64,000 nt of DNA from Hermetia illucens. Its lineage: Eukaryota; Arthropoda; Insecta; Diptera; Stratiomyidae. The notes below the pieces were generated by a model. That model did not search any database. It worked only from the letters and a program-made list of their open reading frames with translations, and was not told where the DNA came from. A program made the position numbers and the translations under genes. The DNA lies in contig NC_051849.1 in NCBI RefSeq assembly GCF_905115235.1, forward strand, positions 41,467,017-41,531,016, written 5' to 3'. The first letter of the stretch is position 1, and every line of letters starts with the position of its first letter. Of the stretch, positions 22,236-33,917 are shown in pieces.

Positions 22236-23799
22236 GTTCGCGTGAATTTTATGTAAATAATTAGCCAGTTACCAACGTATTTCCACAAATCTATTTGGGA
22301 ACATGAATTTCACTAGATCATCTTAATTAACTTAGAAAACTAACATCATAATATAGAATAGTTACAGTCGACGCTGTTGAAAAGCGACACTTCAGTTATC
22401 CAAACAAACTTATTTGAAGTCCTCACCAAACTTCAAGTCTTGGCAACTTTAATATGACTTCTCTGTCCGTGTATGGATCTCCGTTAAGTCTTATAATAAT
22501 TTGAACTCAGAAGCATACCACCGTCGATTTAGTCTTTTCCTTGTTATCCTGGCTTCCACACATTCCTTGATGTCCATTATCTTATCGCTGTTCATGACCA
22601 CCATCTTAAAACTCTTGTACTACCATAAACTGAAATATATCCAGTTTATTGCTTGAAACTGCATCATATGTAAATTTTAGGATATGTTTATATTTTATGC
22701 GCCACAGAAAAAGACACGTTTGCCTCAGTCCGACCGCATGCACGAAACAACAGAACTAAACCGTACATGAATGGGAGTCATCAATTCAAAATCGTCCGAT
22801 CCTCTCCAGCACCGCCCCACGGGTCGGCCATTACTATGTTTGCTGTTACCTCCGAAACATGGCATAGCGGATCAACTACACATACGCACCACCGCTACGG
22901 GTTCGCTGAGACGTACTTCGGGTTCCTAGAGGTCTCTCCGATGACTTTTTATTCTTTCTCAACTATTCTGCATCACGTTCTCCAGGGAGGCTCACTCATT
23001 GACCGCTCTATGAAAGCAGATTCCATTGCATGCCACAACCAGCAATGGGGTGGTCGCCTTTTCTTAACGTAGAACCTATTCACTGCCTATTCTACCTCCT
23101 CATCAACATGTCTACAGGTAACTGACCAGTGCCCTGGCAAAGTTATTCGTTCGGGAGTGTGGGGGCCAGGTGGCCAATTAGATTCGGAAACTTGGTTTTT
23201 GTCGTTATTTATCTTCCGTGTTAATATGCCGTCTTGCTTCTCCAAATCCAGTCCAGATGGCATCATCGTAGTTGATGAGTTTGCGGAAAATATCATAGTT
23301 CATTGAAGCCACAAATTTCTCCCAATTGTCGCTATCTTTCCAAGACGGTTTTTTTCCATCACATGTACGAGCAAGATGTAACCAGAATCCCCCTGACAGC
23401 CAGACGGAATGTAGTCGGTTGCTCATAGAAGGCATCCTCCTCCCCGGCATCGTGAGTCTCCATCAGTGCATAACACTCTATTATTGAAATGTTTCCCATT
23501 TTGGACCTGCATATTGCAGTTAATATTCCGCCTGATATCGGTTCCTGGTATCTCTAGCGGATGCGATTAGCATTAACTCGGCAACGGAATCACGGTTGGA
23601 TGTGTTTATGTACGGCTTGCGCTTCCTCCTAAATCAACGGGGCGTTGTATATTTCTACACAACGTTCCGAGGTCTCAATCGATAGCTAGCACAAACACAT
23701 CAACAGCATATGTCTGCGTGTGTGTATTGATAATTTACATAACCACCAGTCAATCATTACACTCCGCAAAAGTAGTGATTTTTCACCTCCTTAAAAATA
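22236..23799. other. Intergenic, no confident gene
   Basis: Contains several frames of 60-100 codons on both strands, with no recognised domain. Given the LINE piece that follows on the minus strand, some of this may be the decayed rest of that element, but no motif supports it. Confidence 0.3.
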
Positions 23800-24170
23800 G
23801 CCTTTGGTTGCATCTGTCGGCAGGTAGCGGCCAATATCGACTTCAGCACCCAGCAGTCACTGCTCTAGCATAGCGTAGATTCACTTAACTAAAATACAAT
23901 CAACACCAAGTTCTTTGACGGCATCACAAAGTTTTTAAAGGGGTACAAAATCAAAAGCAACTTCAATGTCTACGAATATCCTCTTTACGCACTTCATTCT
24001 CAGAACTGCATCCTCTATCTTGGAAACGAAGCAATGAACAGCAGAATATTCGATTTTCACCGTAGTAAGCAAGTCGGTTTTCATTTAACGGGTGGAATCC
24101 AAACACTTCCCCACGAATGTGATGCTCAACTAATCTATCCTGACATTTCAGTGAGAGTGATGTTGAACTG
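23800..24170 (-). mobile_element. LINE reverse transcriptase fragment
   Basis: Minus-strand reading gives DIEVAFDFVPL, then KELGVDCILVK, IYAMLEQ and LLGAEVDIGRYLPTDATKG. This is the xDIExAFD palm motif and the following segment of an I/Jockey-like LINE polymerase. Frames are interrupted and neither end is defined. Confidence 0.5.
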
Positions 24171-24767
24171 AATTATCAATTATATTCCCAGACTGCCCGA
24201 ACCTTCCGAGAAAAGGAAGGCATGTAGCTCAGAGAAAGAAATCCTAGGTTCCAATTAACTCTATGCCCTCCTGCAGCAACGCCATGCCAGATGGTTAAAG
24301 GGTAGTATAGATCTCAGGGTGAAACGTGGATTGGTACCCACGATAGAGCATAAAACCTGGGAAATGCCTACGGAACCAACATCAATAGCTCTACTACCAA
24401 ACCCTATCTCCACCTCCACGTGGTGACTGCTGGAAGCTGTTTCTTAACGAAAAGCGGAGCTGTGTCTCCCGCCCCTAAAACCGGGACAAATTGTATCATA
24501 TGTTGGGTAACGCTGACAACCCTACATGGAAAACTGACGTTACGAAGCCTCAAAAGGTGCCTCGGACTGAACTTCGCGAAGACAAGCCCGGCAACGTAAA
24601 CATACTAACGACTTACGCAGTTTCTCATGGAACGGACGTGCTCTGTACAGATCGAATGCTGCCCAGCAGCTAGCGACACCCAGTTCCAATACAAGCTAAT
24701 CTAACAGCGGTACAAGAGATACGCTGGACACGGACCGATATCCTGGAGAAGAGTCACAACACCATAT

Positions 24768-24927
24768 TGTCACAGGGGCCGAGACAGAAATCAAAGTCTT
24801 TAACTGATTTACAAGAATTGTTTATTTCACGTTTTTAAACACGGAACATATTGTGGTCCATATCGGTCGGCGTCTCGAACTCGACTCTTTTGCTACCCAT
24901 CGTTGTCGCAATTGCTCGTTTGTGACA
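24768..24927 (-). repeat. 3' LTR of the gypsy element
   Basis: 160-bp terminal repeat, about 98 percent identical to 29321-29480, bounded by tgtcac and gtgaca. Because the element is on the minus strand, this is its 3' LTR. Confidence 0.92.
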
Positions 24928-27900
24928 GTTCGGCCACTCCTGACAAATCGGACTCCTGGCCGGGCACGTTCCCCGGGTCTTCTTCGTTGTCGCTCCCATC
25001 GGTATCGTTGTCGAGGAAAGGTGCAGCTGTGCACCACGGTTTAAGATGTTCGGCGTGGAACACCGAATTAAAGCGCCTTTGTCGACGTTGGAGACCTTCG
25101 ATATCTTCAACGACGTATCGGTCGAACCTTAAGACTTTCGAAATTACATACGGCCCTCGATATCGCGGCTCCAGCTTTCGAGAAAACCCCGTCGAAGGAG
25201 CAACGTTGGTAATCACGACCAGATCACCCTCCTGATATTGAGAAGGCTTCTTGCGCTGCCTATCGAATCGCTGCTTCCATTTTGCCTGCTCGGTTTCAAT
25301 CGCTTTAGTTGCCCTTTCCCGTCGGATATCGATACTTTCTTGTGAATCGTTCGCTTCATCGTGGATGGCTTGTACGAGACGGTTATGAACAACGTCCCGC
25401 AATCGAAAATTGAATATGAGATCGTTCGGACTATATTTGGTCGTTGCATTTGTATTGCTGTTCAAAGTCCACTGGATGTCGCGGATAGCTGTGTCCCAAT
25501 CTGAATCGCTTACACAGCTGGCTCGAAGACATTTGCAAACCGTTTGATTAATTCTTTCAATTGAGCCGTTAGCTCGAGGTGTTCGAACAGCTGTTTGAAT
25601 GTGTTGGATCCCGTTTAATTTACAGTATTCGGCAAAGTTGTGAGAAGTGAAAGCCGTGCCTCGATCGGTAACGGCAATAGCTGGTAGCCCAAAATACGAA
25701 GTCAATTCATTCAACGCTCGTATTACTGGCTGGGTGTTTACGCTACGGACGGCTTTTAAGACTGTAAATTTAGTAAAAGGATCGGTGATCCCCAGGATAT
25801 ATTGATTTCCTCGTGACGTCTTCGGCAGTGGTCCTACATGATCCAGGTGCAATCGCATGAAGGGAATAGGTTTCACAGTGTCGATGTATAGCTAACCTTC
25901 GGCCTTCCCTGTCACCGTCTTATTGTACACGCATTCCATGCATGCTGATATATATGATTTGACATATTTTCTCATTTTCGGGAACCAAAAATCTTTCCTC
26001 AATCGATCTAAAGTTTTCTCCGCAACAAAGTGTCCCATGTCATCGTGGTACGTACGCACTACTCTCCATCGCATTGCCGTCGGTACAACGAATCTCAACT
26101 GATCGTCAACTTTGCGGTACAAACGGTTATTTTTGTAAACGTATTCGCGTCGAATCTGTGTCGCTTGTTCAGAGCTCATTCCTTGAAGAACTTTGACAAT
26201 ATTTGCTAACTTCATATCCTGCAGCTGGATGGTCGTCAAGAAATCGTGTTCATCGAGTTCCACCTTAAGGACGAGGTCTGTCTTGGTTGGGTTTGGAGGC
26301 TCTACGGGTGCTCTGCTCAGAGCGTCTACATGTCGCATGCGGTTAGCACTTCGATGGATGTATTCACAATCGAATTCCTGAAGACGTAGCCACCATCTAG
26401 CAATGTGAGGATGTAACGGCGTTTTATTTTTCGTGTTGCAGCACAATCAGTAATGACACGAAACCTCTTTCCGATCAAAAACATTCTGAACCGTTCCAGG
26501 CTGTCGACTATGGCTAGAACCTCTAGGTCATGACTGTGATATTTCGCTTCGGTCTCCGAGCACTTCCGACTGAAGTACATGACAGGTTTTAACCCGTTGT
26601 CGCTCTCTTGAAGTAACACTCCAGCAATTCCATTCGAACTCGCGTCCGTGTGGACTTCGTGCTGTCGCTTGACGTCGTAGATCTCTAAAATCGGTGGATG
26701 ATAAAGAGCTCTTCGTAAAGTATCGAATGCTTCCTGTTCAAGAAATGTCCATGTAAATGGTTCCGCATCCTTCGTTTTCAGCAATCGAGTTAACGGTAAA
26801 GCTGTCTGAGCATATCCTTGAACGAATCGTCGAAAGAAACTAGTTAGTCCAAGAAACCGTCGAACCTCGGTTCGATTACTAGGTGTTGGGAATTTCTGGA
26901 TTGCATCGGTTTTCACTTCACCGGGTAGAAGACCTTCCTTAGTGATTCGATGTCCCAAAAAGGATACTTCGGTCGCTAAAAATGTACATTTCTTTATATT
27001 TAATGTCATACCGATTTCCGCTAATATTCCTAAGAACTCATCCAACGTTTCCAAGCCTTCTTTGATATTTTTGCTCGGTATGATGATTTTGTCAACATAA
27101 GATACTACTCGTCGTTTCATTCTCGATGTGATTTTTCGGATTTCTCTTTGGAATTTGAATGGAGCGTTGGTCAATCCAAATGGAGCTACGTTGAATTCAT
27201 ATTGGCCTATATGAGTGGCGAAAGCCGTATACTTTTTCGATGATTCGGCAATCGGGATTTGGTAATATCCTGAAATGAAATCCAGCGTAGTAAAGAAGGA
27301 ATTTCCGGCCAATTGTGCCACTTACTCTTCCACACTGGGAACTGGGAATGGTTCCTTCACTGTAATCGCGTTTAATGCTCGATAATCGATACAAAGCCGG
27401 TCTGTACCATCTGATTTCGCGACCAGTATGACCGGAGATGAATATTCCGACTCGCTCGGTCGCATTATTCCAGCTTTCAGTAGCTCGTCGATCATTTCTT
27501 CCACTTTCAATCGCCTCGGGAACGGAATCTTGTAAGGCTGTCGACTGACTGGTTTGCTGGTTGTAACACGGATTTCCATTTCGGTGGAATTTGAACGACC
27601 GATCGTTGATAAATTAGTAGAAAAACACTTATGCCATTTTTCCAATACTTCAGACAGTTGTTCTTTATCGATTGATGATATTGGTCCGGTTCGTATGTTC
27701 TCGAATTCCGATTTCATTTTAAATTCACGACCACGAATTGTGCAGCACCTACCTTCTTGCAGTAGAATATCGGTTCCAATGAGTATCGGCTTATCCATCT
27801 GCTCGTCGTCCACTATATACAAAACTCCCTCCAGTATCACGTCGTCAATTCTGATTGTTGCAATTATTTTCTTATTGCAAAGGTATACAGCTCCACCGAA

Positions 27901-29320
27901 CCCTTTAAGTTGTTGTGCTGGCTCTAATTGTTTAATCTGTCCAATTCGTTGAGCCTCAGACTGTCTGATCAAAGAACAGCTACTTGCTGAGTCCACAATA
28001 CACTCAAATTCATCGTCGCCTATTTCCACTGTCTTCGTTAGCAATTTGTTGTCTGTGTGTTGTGCTATACGATTTATTGTCTCTCGGCGGTTGGCTTCTG
28101 TTCGCGCGGCTGTCGGGCAGTCATTCTGCGCATGGCCAGTTCTATTGCATTTCACGCATCGTGGTCTTCGTTGCGGCTTCGGACAGTTCAACGACAAATG
28201 CCCTCTTTCGAAACAATTGTAACATAGCCTCGAGTTTTGATTTGCAGCATTCAGCAGCGGCGGCGATCGAAGTATATTCGTTCGTTCACCCCGAACGCTA
28301 TTGGAACTATCGTTCGTTCCCGGATCGTTCGCTACAAATCGTCGTATGGCCACTAGCATTTCGCTCGGCGTGTTGAAATGCATCGTGGCTATGGCAGTTT
28401 GTAATGGTTTCATACAAAGCCCTCGTCGTATGTAATACACGATCGTTTCGTCGTCAAGCTTCGCCCGTCGTCCCATTGCGCAGACGCGGAAAAAATATTC
28501 TTCGGTTGTTTCGTTGTGTGCGCGACGGCTGCTATCGAGCCGCTGTCGCATATCTTCTGTCGTAAATCGACTGGGGAAATCTGCAATTAGCGCTTTGGAG
28601 AATTCTTCCCACGTTGCAAACGTCGTTTGCAATCCGTCAATCCATCGTTTCGCCGGGCCTTTCAACTTAGCCTGAGCGGCAAACTGAACGAGGTATTCCT
28701 CCCAGTGATATACCTGAGCCAATTTTTCAATTCGGTCGATGAATTGTTCGGCTGATGGGGACACATCGTCAAGCGGGTCAAATGTTGGTAGAATCCCGAT
28801 AACATCTCGTGGTTGAAATACGTATTCCGCGGTCGGTTGACGAGTTGACGTCATCGTCTCGTTGCGCCGTCGTAGTGTCGGCTCGATATCGCCGAAAGCC
28901 GTTGAATGAGTCGGTGCGGTAATATTGAATGGTGTGCGTTGATGATGGGCTTCGGCAATAGCATCGTCGTCCTGGGGTAGGACAGCTGATGGAACGGATG
29001 GAACAGGTGGTAAGGGTGGTACACCGACTTGGCCATTTTTAATGGCCGCCATTATTGACGCCACATTTTCCACCAAAGCGGAAACCGTCTGTCGAAGGTC
29101 GTCGTCATTGTCCTCGATTTCGTTGTCGGACAATTCGATTTCATCGCTACCTTCACTGTCGATCAACCGCTTCACTAAATCCGGTTTTCGCCCGGCCGAT
29201 CTCAACTCCCGGTCGCGCAGCAACTTCCGTAATACCGGGCACGTTAAATCTGCGATTGGGAATTTTTGTCGCGGCATTTTGCATTCACCGAAACCGAAAA
29301 GGAAAATCCCACTTCTGATC

Positions 29321-29480
29321 TGTCACAGGAGCCGAGACAGAAATCAAAGTCTTTAACTGATTTACAAGAATTGTTTATTTCACGTTTTTAAACACGGAAC
29401 ATATTGTGGTCCATATCGGTCGGCGTCTCGAACTCGACTCTTTTGCTACCCATCGTTATCGCGATTGCTCGTTTGTGACA
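29321..29480 (-). repeat. 5' LTR of the gypsy element
   Basis: 160-bp terminal repeat matching 24768-24927, followed outside by atat, which is the target duplication. No obvious tRNA-complementary primer site could be named in the bases just inside it. Confidence 0.92.
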
Positions 29481-31676
29481 ATATATTATAGTGGCCATCC
29501 AGTGAACCATGTGCTCGGAGTAGGTTTCTTAGTCAACCAAAAATTGAAACCTGCTGTTATCGGCTTTGAAAACATAACCGAAAGCTATGCACTCTGCGCT
29601 TGCGATCCAAATTTAGAAACATTGAAGGCCCTACAGAGGAGGCTGCAGAATCGGAGAAGAACACCTTCTACGAGGCAGTAGAAACAACCCTCGAAATTTG
29701 TCCCAAGTATGATATCAAAATCATACTTAAAAATTTTAGCAACTAAGTAGGGACGGAGCCCGTATTCAGGTGATACCTCGGCTCGCAGAGCTTACATAAA
29801 AACACAAATGATAAAGGACTGCGGATTATTCAATTAGCAGTTTCGCACGTAATAGTTCTCGGTAGTGCCTGGTTTGCGCAAAAAGCGGTCTACAAACAAA
29901 CAAAATTGAACACCGCCACTTTTCAGCCTTGATGAATGTCAGAACATACGGGAGGCCAATATAGACTCGGATCACTCCCTCATTGGCATGATGCTCCAGG
30001 CCCGAATAACAACACCACCTAGAATCCCAATCAGATAACAGTTAACACCGTCATCCACAACATAGTCCTTCGTATCACCTATAAAGAGGACATGTCGCAA
30101 TAACCCCAGTCAACAGAGGTCCTGAAGACTAAGCATCGGGAAATGATCTTCACAACCACCTGAAGAACGTTATCATAAATGGGGTCACAAACATACCTGG
30201 CTCCAGTGGGAAAAAATTTGGAACGGTTGATTCGACGATGAATGTAAGCTAGCAGCGCAACGAAAGAATGGTGCATACCGAGTAATATTGAATCTCAAAA
30301 GTGCACATACTTATCACGAACCCCGTCGAGCGAAGTAGCGAGTTGCCAAACACGAAAAGGAAACCTCGGAGAACCAACAAATCTGCGAACTTGAAAAGTA
30401 CAGGGAGCAACCGGGCCAGGGCGCAAGTTTTACCAACAAGTCAGCAGGATGAGGCCTTATACACCTCGATGATCATCCTGCCGAGATAAAGAGGGAAATC
30501 TAATTTCTGACAAAATGGGCATATTGGTGAACTACTCAACAACCAGAACATTGGCGAGTTGGAGGTTACGCCAACTAAAGACGACGGACAAATGCTACCA
30601 CCTCCAAGTAAAGAAAAATCGGTTTAAAAATCATAAGTCGCCAGATGGAAATCCAGCCAAACTGGTTAAATATGGAGGCAATCAATTACATCAAGCCATT
30701 CATCAACTTATGCTTAAGATATGGGACGACGAGGTATTACCTGTCCCATATATAAAAAGGAATCACGCAGTGCAGCAAGTATAGAGGTATCTCGTTGCTA
30801 AGTATCATCTACAAAATATTCTCCGCCATCTTGGTAGGTTATATAGCCCCATACGCCCAGAATATTATCAGCCCATACGTAAAAGACTTCACTCCAGGCA
30901 AATCAGCAACAGATCAAATCTTCTCTCTGCGGCAAGCGATGGAAAAACTATGAAAATATGGCCATCAATTTGCACCATCTTTAATTTTAAGAGCACAGCC
31001 AGGGTAAAACTGTACACGCCATGAGAGAATTCAGTTTCCCTACGAAATTGGTAAGATAAAAGCAACGGGATCACTGTCGAGACCATTCGACATCAACAAC
31101 GGTCTACGACAAAGAGATGCCCTATCGTGCACCTTTTTTAACCTGGTCCTGGATCGGTGATCCTGAGGTAAATGCGAGGGGTACGATCCTCTTTAATTTC
31201 ACCCAACTAATAGCCTATGCTGAAGATATCAACATCATGGGAAGAACAACGCGACACGTACAAATTGCTTTCATCCAGATCGAGCAGTAGGCACGAGCTC
31301 TTGGGCTCCACATCAATGAAGGCAAGGCGAAATATATGAAGGCGACGTGAACATGAAAACCAAGCAACCAATAACATCACACCGCACTGGTCAAACGAGA
31401 ACAATAAAAATAGGAGACTACAACTTTGAGACCCTTGTTAATTTCTTCAATTTAGGGTCGAAAATCAAAACCGATAGCAACTACGATGATGAAAACCACG
31501 CATGGCTGTTGGCAGCAAAAAGAGCCTATTTCAGCTTACAGAAACTGTTCCGCTCGCTTTTAGGAAGATCGAATTGGTTGACCCCGGCGCAAAACCGGGA
31601 TGTCTGGAGTTGGAGAGGCAGGCCTAGAGCGAATATCGGTTGTTGCGCCGTTGATGATGATGATGCCAGGTAATTT

Positions 31677-33917
31677 GGAAGGCTTAAAAGATAATAAGCA
31701 GTTCTCACCTTTTCACTGGTAACCACTGTTCTCACTCAGTTCTAGTGTTGAACGGTTTGCAGAAACCGCTCCCATTTCCATCACCTGTTCTCTCTCACAA
31801 GACAATCTGTACTAACTCAACGCTGGAGTTTGTGAAAGTTCCATTCTGTTTTCTAAGAGAATCGAACTAAGCCGGCCCATCCCTTGCATAGCCTTAAAGT
31901 CTCTCTTTCGATTTCCACTTGCTCACACTATGTTCTAAAGGAATCCATGCTAGAATTTTCTGAAGTTTACCAAGTCTTCACGCTTTTACAGGTCAAGACC
32001 TCTGGTCAATTTTCTGAGTGTTTGCAATCCTCGGTTTCACCACGGAACTGTTTTGCCGCTTTTATCTCTGGTAATAAGATCAAGAGTTTTGAGTCACAAA
32101 GGGAGTTGTATTTCGTTGCCAATAAGCCCACTCAACATTACCTAGTCTGTTTTCCTAGGATCCCATCTTTGTATTACAATCTGTTCTCCCATAATAGTCA
32201 AACTAAATTCTAAGTAACAACGGCCTGATAGTGAGACTGCATCTAGCGCCAGCCAGTCCCTTGTCACTCTAATATTTTTGAAATAGAAATTGCTAAATCA
32301 ATTTATTCATTCATTCATTCATTCGTCCGCAGTCCTTCCTTGATGTATGCCGTATTGCCATTTCTGATGAACACGTCCAAGGATAACTGGCTTGTGTGTC
32401 GACAAAGTTCTTTTTTCGTAATACTATCAAGCCAGCATATCCCGAAAACACGCCGGAGATTATGAAACACTCGGCACAGCATACTTCACACTCGGCGGGC
32501 TATTCCAGTATAATCAGCACAGGAGGATCCGAAGCGGAAATCAGTCTACTCAGTCTCTCAAGATGTACGTTGATGCATTCCAACATTATTTCAGCTACTA
32601 CCTTTGCGACGGCATGGAACACGCAATACCCCTGCAATTATTACACCCAAAGCAGGTGTCCTTTTTCGTAATCTTAACTATCATCACTTTCATCCACTAT
32701 TTGGAAAGTTCTTGGATTCCCAACTCCGCTGAAACTGAAACGGTGATGATTAATTGTGCGGAGAAATAGTCACGCCCAGTAATTTTACTTCTTTGGAGTG
32801 CATTGATCGCCGAAGTGATTACTCTTCTTCAACCAGAAGCGGAACTAGACTGGATGTGATACGTTTGAGAACCGTGGTGAAGTGGTCCTTCCACCTCCTC
32901 AACTCTTCATAATCGCAACTCTTCAATGAGCATTTGACTATTAACGTTTATGGTTTGATTCTGAAATCATTATTATTTGCGATATCTTCGGCTTCCCTAA
33001 CCAACGCAATAATAAATTTCCTTTTCTCACGGCGCACATTACGTTACACCAACACGCGCAGCAGCCATTAGAGCCTTTAATCTGCGAATTAATGTCCATG
33101 AATATTCTCAGACGGATGATTCAAGGTATCTGCCTTCCGATCAGCAATACAGCTCCCCAACATCCAGAAATCGAGTGGTCAACCTGCTTACTTGTACGGT
33201 ATCGGCTAGTTGAAACCCAACTAATATTATACACACGACACAGCCAACCACAAACTTCCACCATTATCGTTACACTAACCAAGACCAGATCTGCCAATCA
33301 TATGTTCCAGCCAGGTGTTGCCAGTGCCTATTTTGAATAGATCGGTTTCCACAGACTGATATTTAACCATCACTTCATCAGATCTCTTTTCTCCAGTTTT
33401 TCTTGGTAAAGACTATTTCACATTTTCTGGAAGAGTTAGGCACCAGTGCAAGGAGCATACTGGCCGTAGTCGGGGTTCCAATTTTTCTCATTATGGGAGT
33501 TGTTGTACACCCCTTTCTCACTGATCGTGCCTAGACACTAAGTGCGACTTTCCACTGAAGTCAAGAGCATGCTTTCACGGATTTCTCCGTCGGGACATGA
33601 ACCTGGTGAAGTTTCTAAAATCGGTGCTACGGCCATGCGTTAATTAATCAAACTTGCGAGTTAATTCGAAGTCTATGTTTAGGACACTCTTCGTGTAGAA
33701 GTGAACTACCACAGGCTACCCCACAACAAGGTGGTGTCCGAAGCGAACTTTTGCAGTCAATATGCTGCCTGATACTAGTTCGATGACGGGTCTAGCAAAT
33801 ATTGTAAGAATTAGCCCAACACCGAAGCGACGCTTACTTCCGGCAGAAAACTTCTCGAGCAAACCCATACGTGTGCCCTTATTAAAAGTCAGACATTCTT
33901 ATGAGTTTTCAATTTTA
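31677..33917. other. Intergenic region with one weak LINE fragment and an ATTC microsatellite
   Basis: At about 32430-32620 the minus strand carries a decayed LINE polymerase stretch (DFRFGSSCADYTGIARRV, resembling the GFRxG.S..D.I motif). A short (ATTC)n run lies at about 32303-32324. The rest shows short frames only and no recognised gene. Some of 32620-33100 may belong to the same dead LINE. Confidence 0.35.

Larger units (their letters stand above)
24768..29480 (-). mobile_element. Ty3/gypsy LTR retrotransposon with both LTRs, broken
   Basis: The element is 4713 bp with 160-bp LTRs that begin TGTCAC and end GTGACA. The LTRs differ at about three positions, so the insertion is recent on the scale of this window. 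A 4-bp duplication, atat, flanks it. Parts in minus-strand order are a Gag (about 29277-28100) with an N-terminal SAP-like segment and two CCHC knuckles (CYNCFERGHLSLNC and CVKCNRTGHAQNDC), a protease, a reverse transcriptase, an RNase H (about 28000-26400) and an integrase with its zinc-binding and core regions (about 26400-24900). No envelope gene was seen. The coding region is broken, with about three breaks. The finer gypsy lineage was not assigned. Confidence 0.92.
24260..31676 (+). mobile_element. RTE-like LINE copy C, nearly full length, split by a gypsy element
   Basis: The LINE runs from about 24260 to 24767 and resumes at 29485, once the gypsy element and its repeated 4-bp target are discounted, ending at 31676 in a TGA-triplet tail. 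The 5' region shares gtctcccgcccctaaaa with copy B. The join restores the endonuclease text: ...KSHN before the insertion and YYSGHPVNHVLGVGFLVNQK after it, as in copy B. The second part continues with the polymerase region (FRPGKSATDQI-like text near 30890, AYAEDINIMG near 31213, GLHINEGKAKYM) and the IKIGDYNFETLVNFFNLGSK thumb. Many stops and shifts show that it is dead. About 2.7 kb of LINE remains. The exact 5' end is uncertain. Confidence 0.75.

Noticed and set aside
27554-29356. Several plus-strand frames of 60-132 codons
   Set aside because: They lie antisense to the gypsy Gag-Pol region and have no domain of their own.
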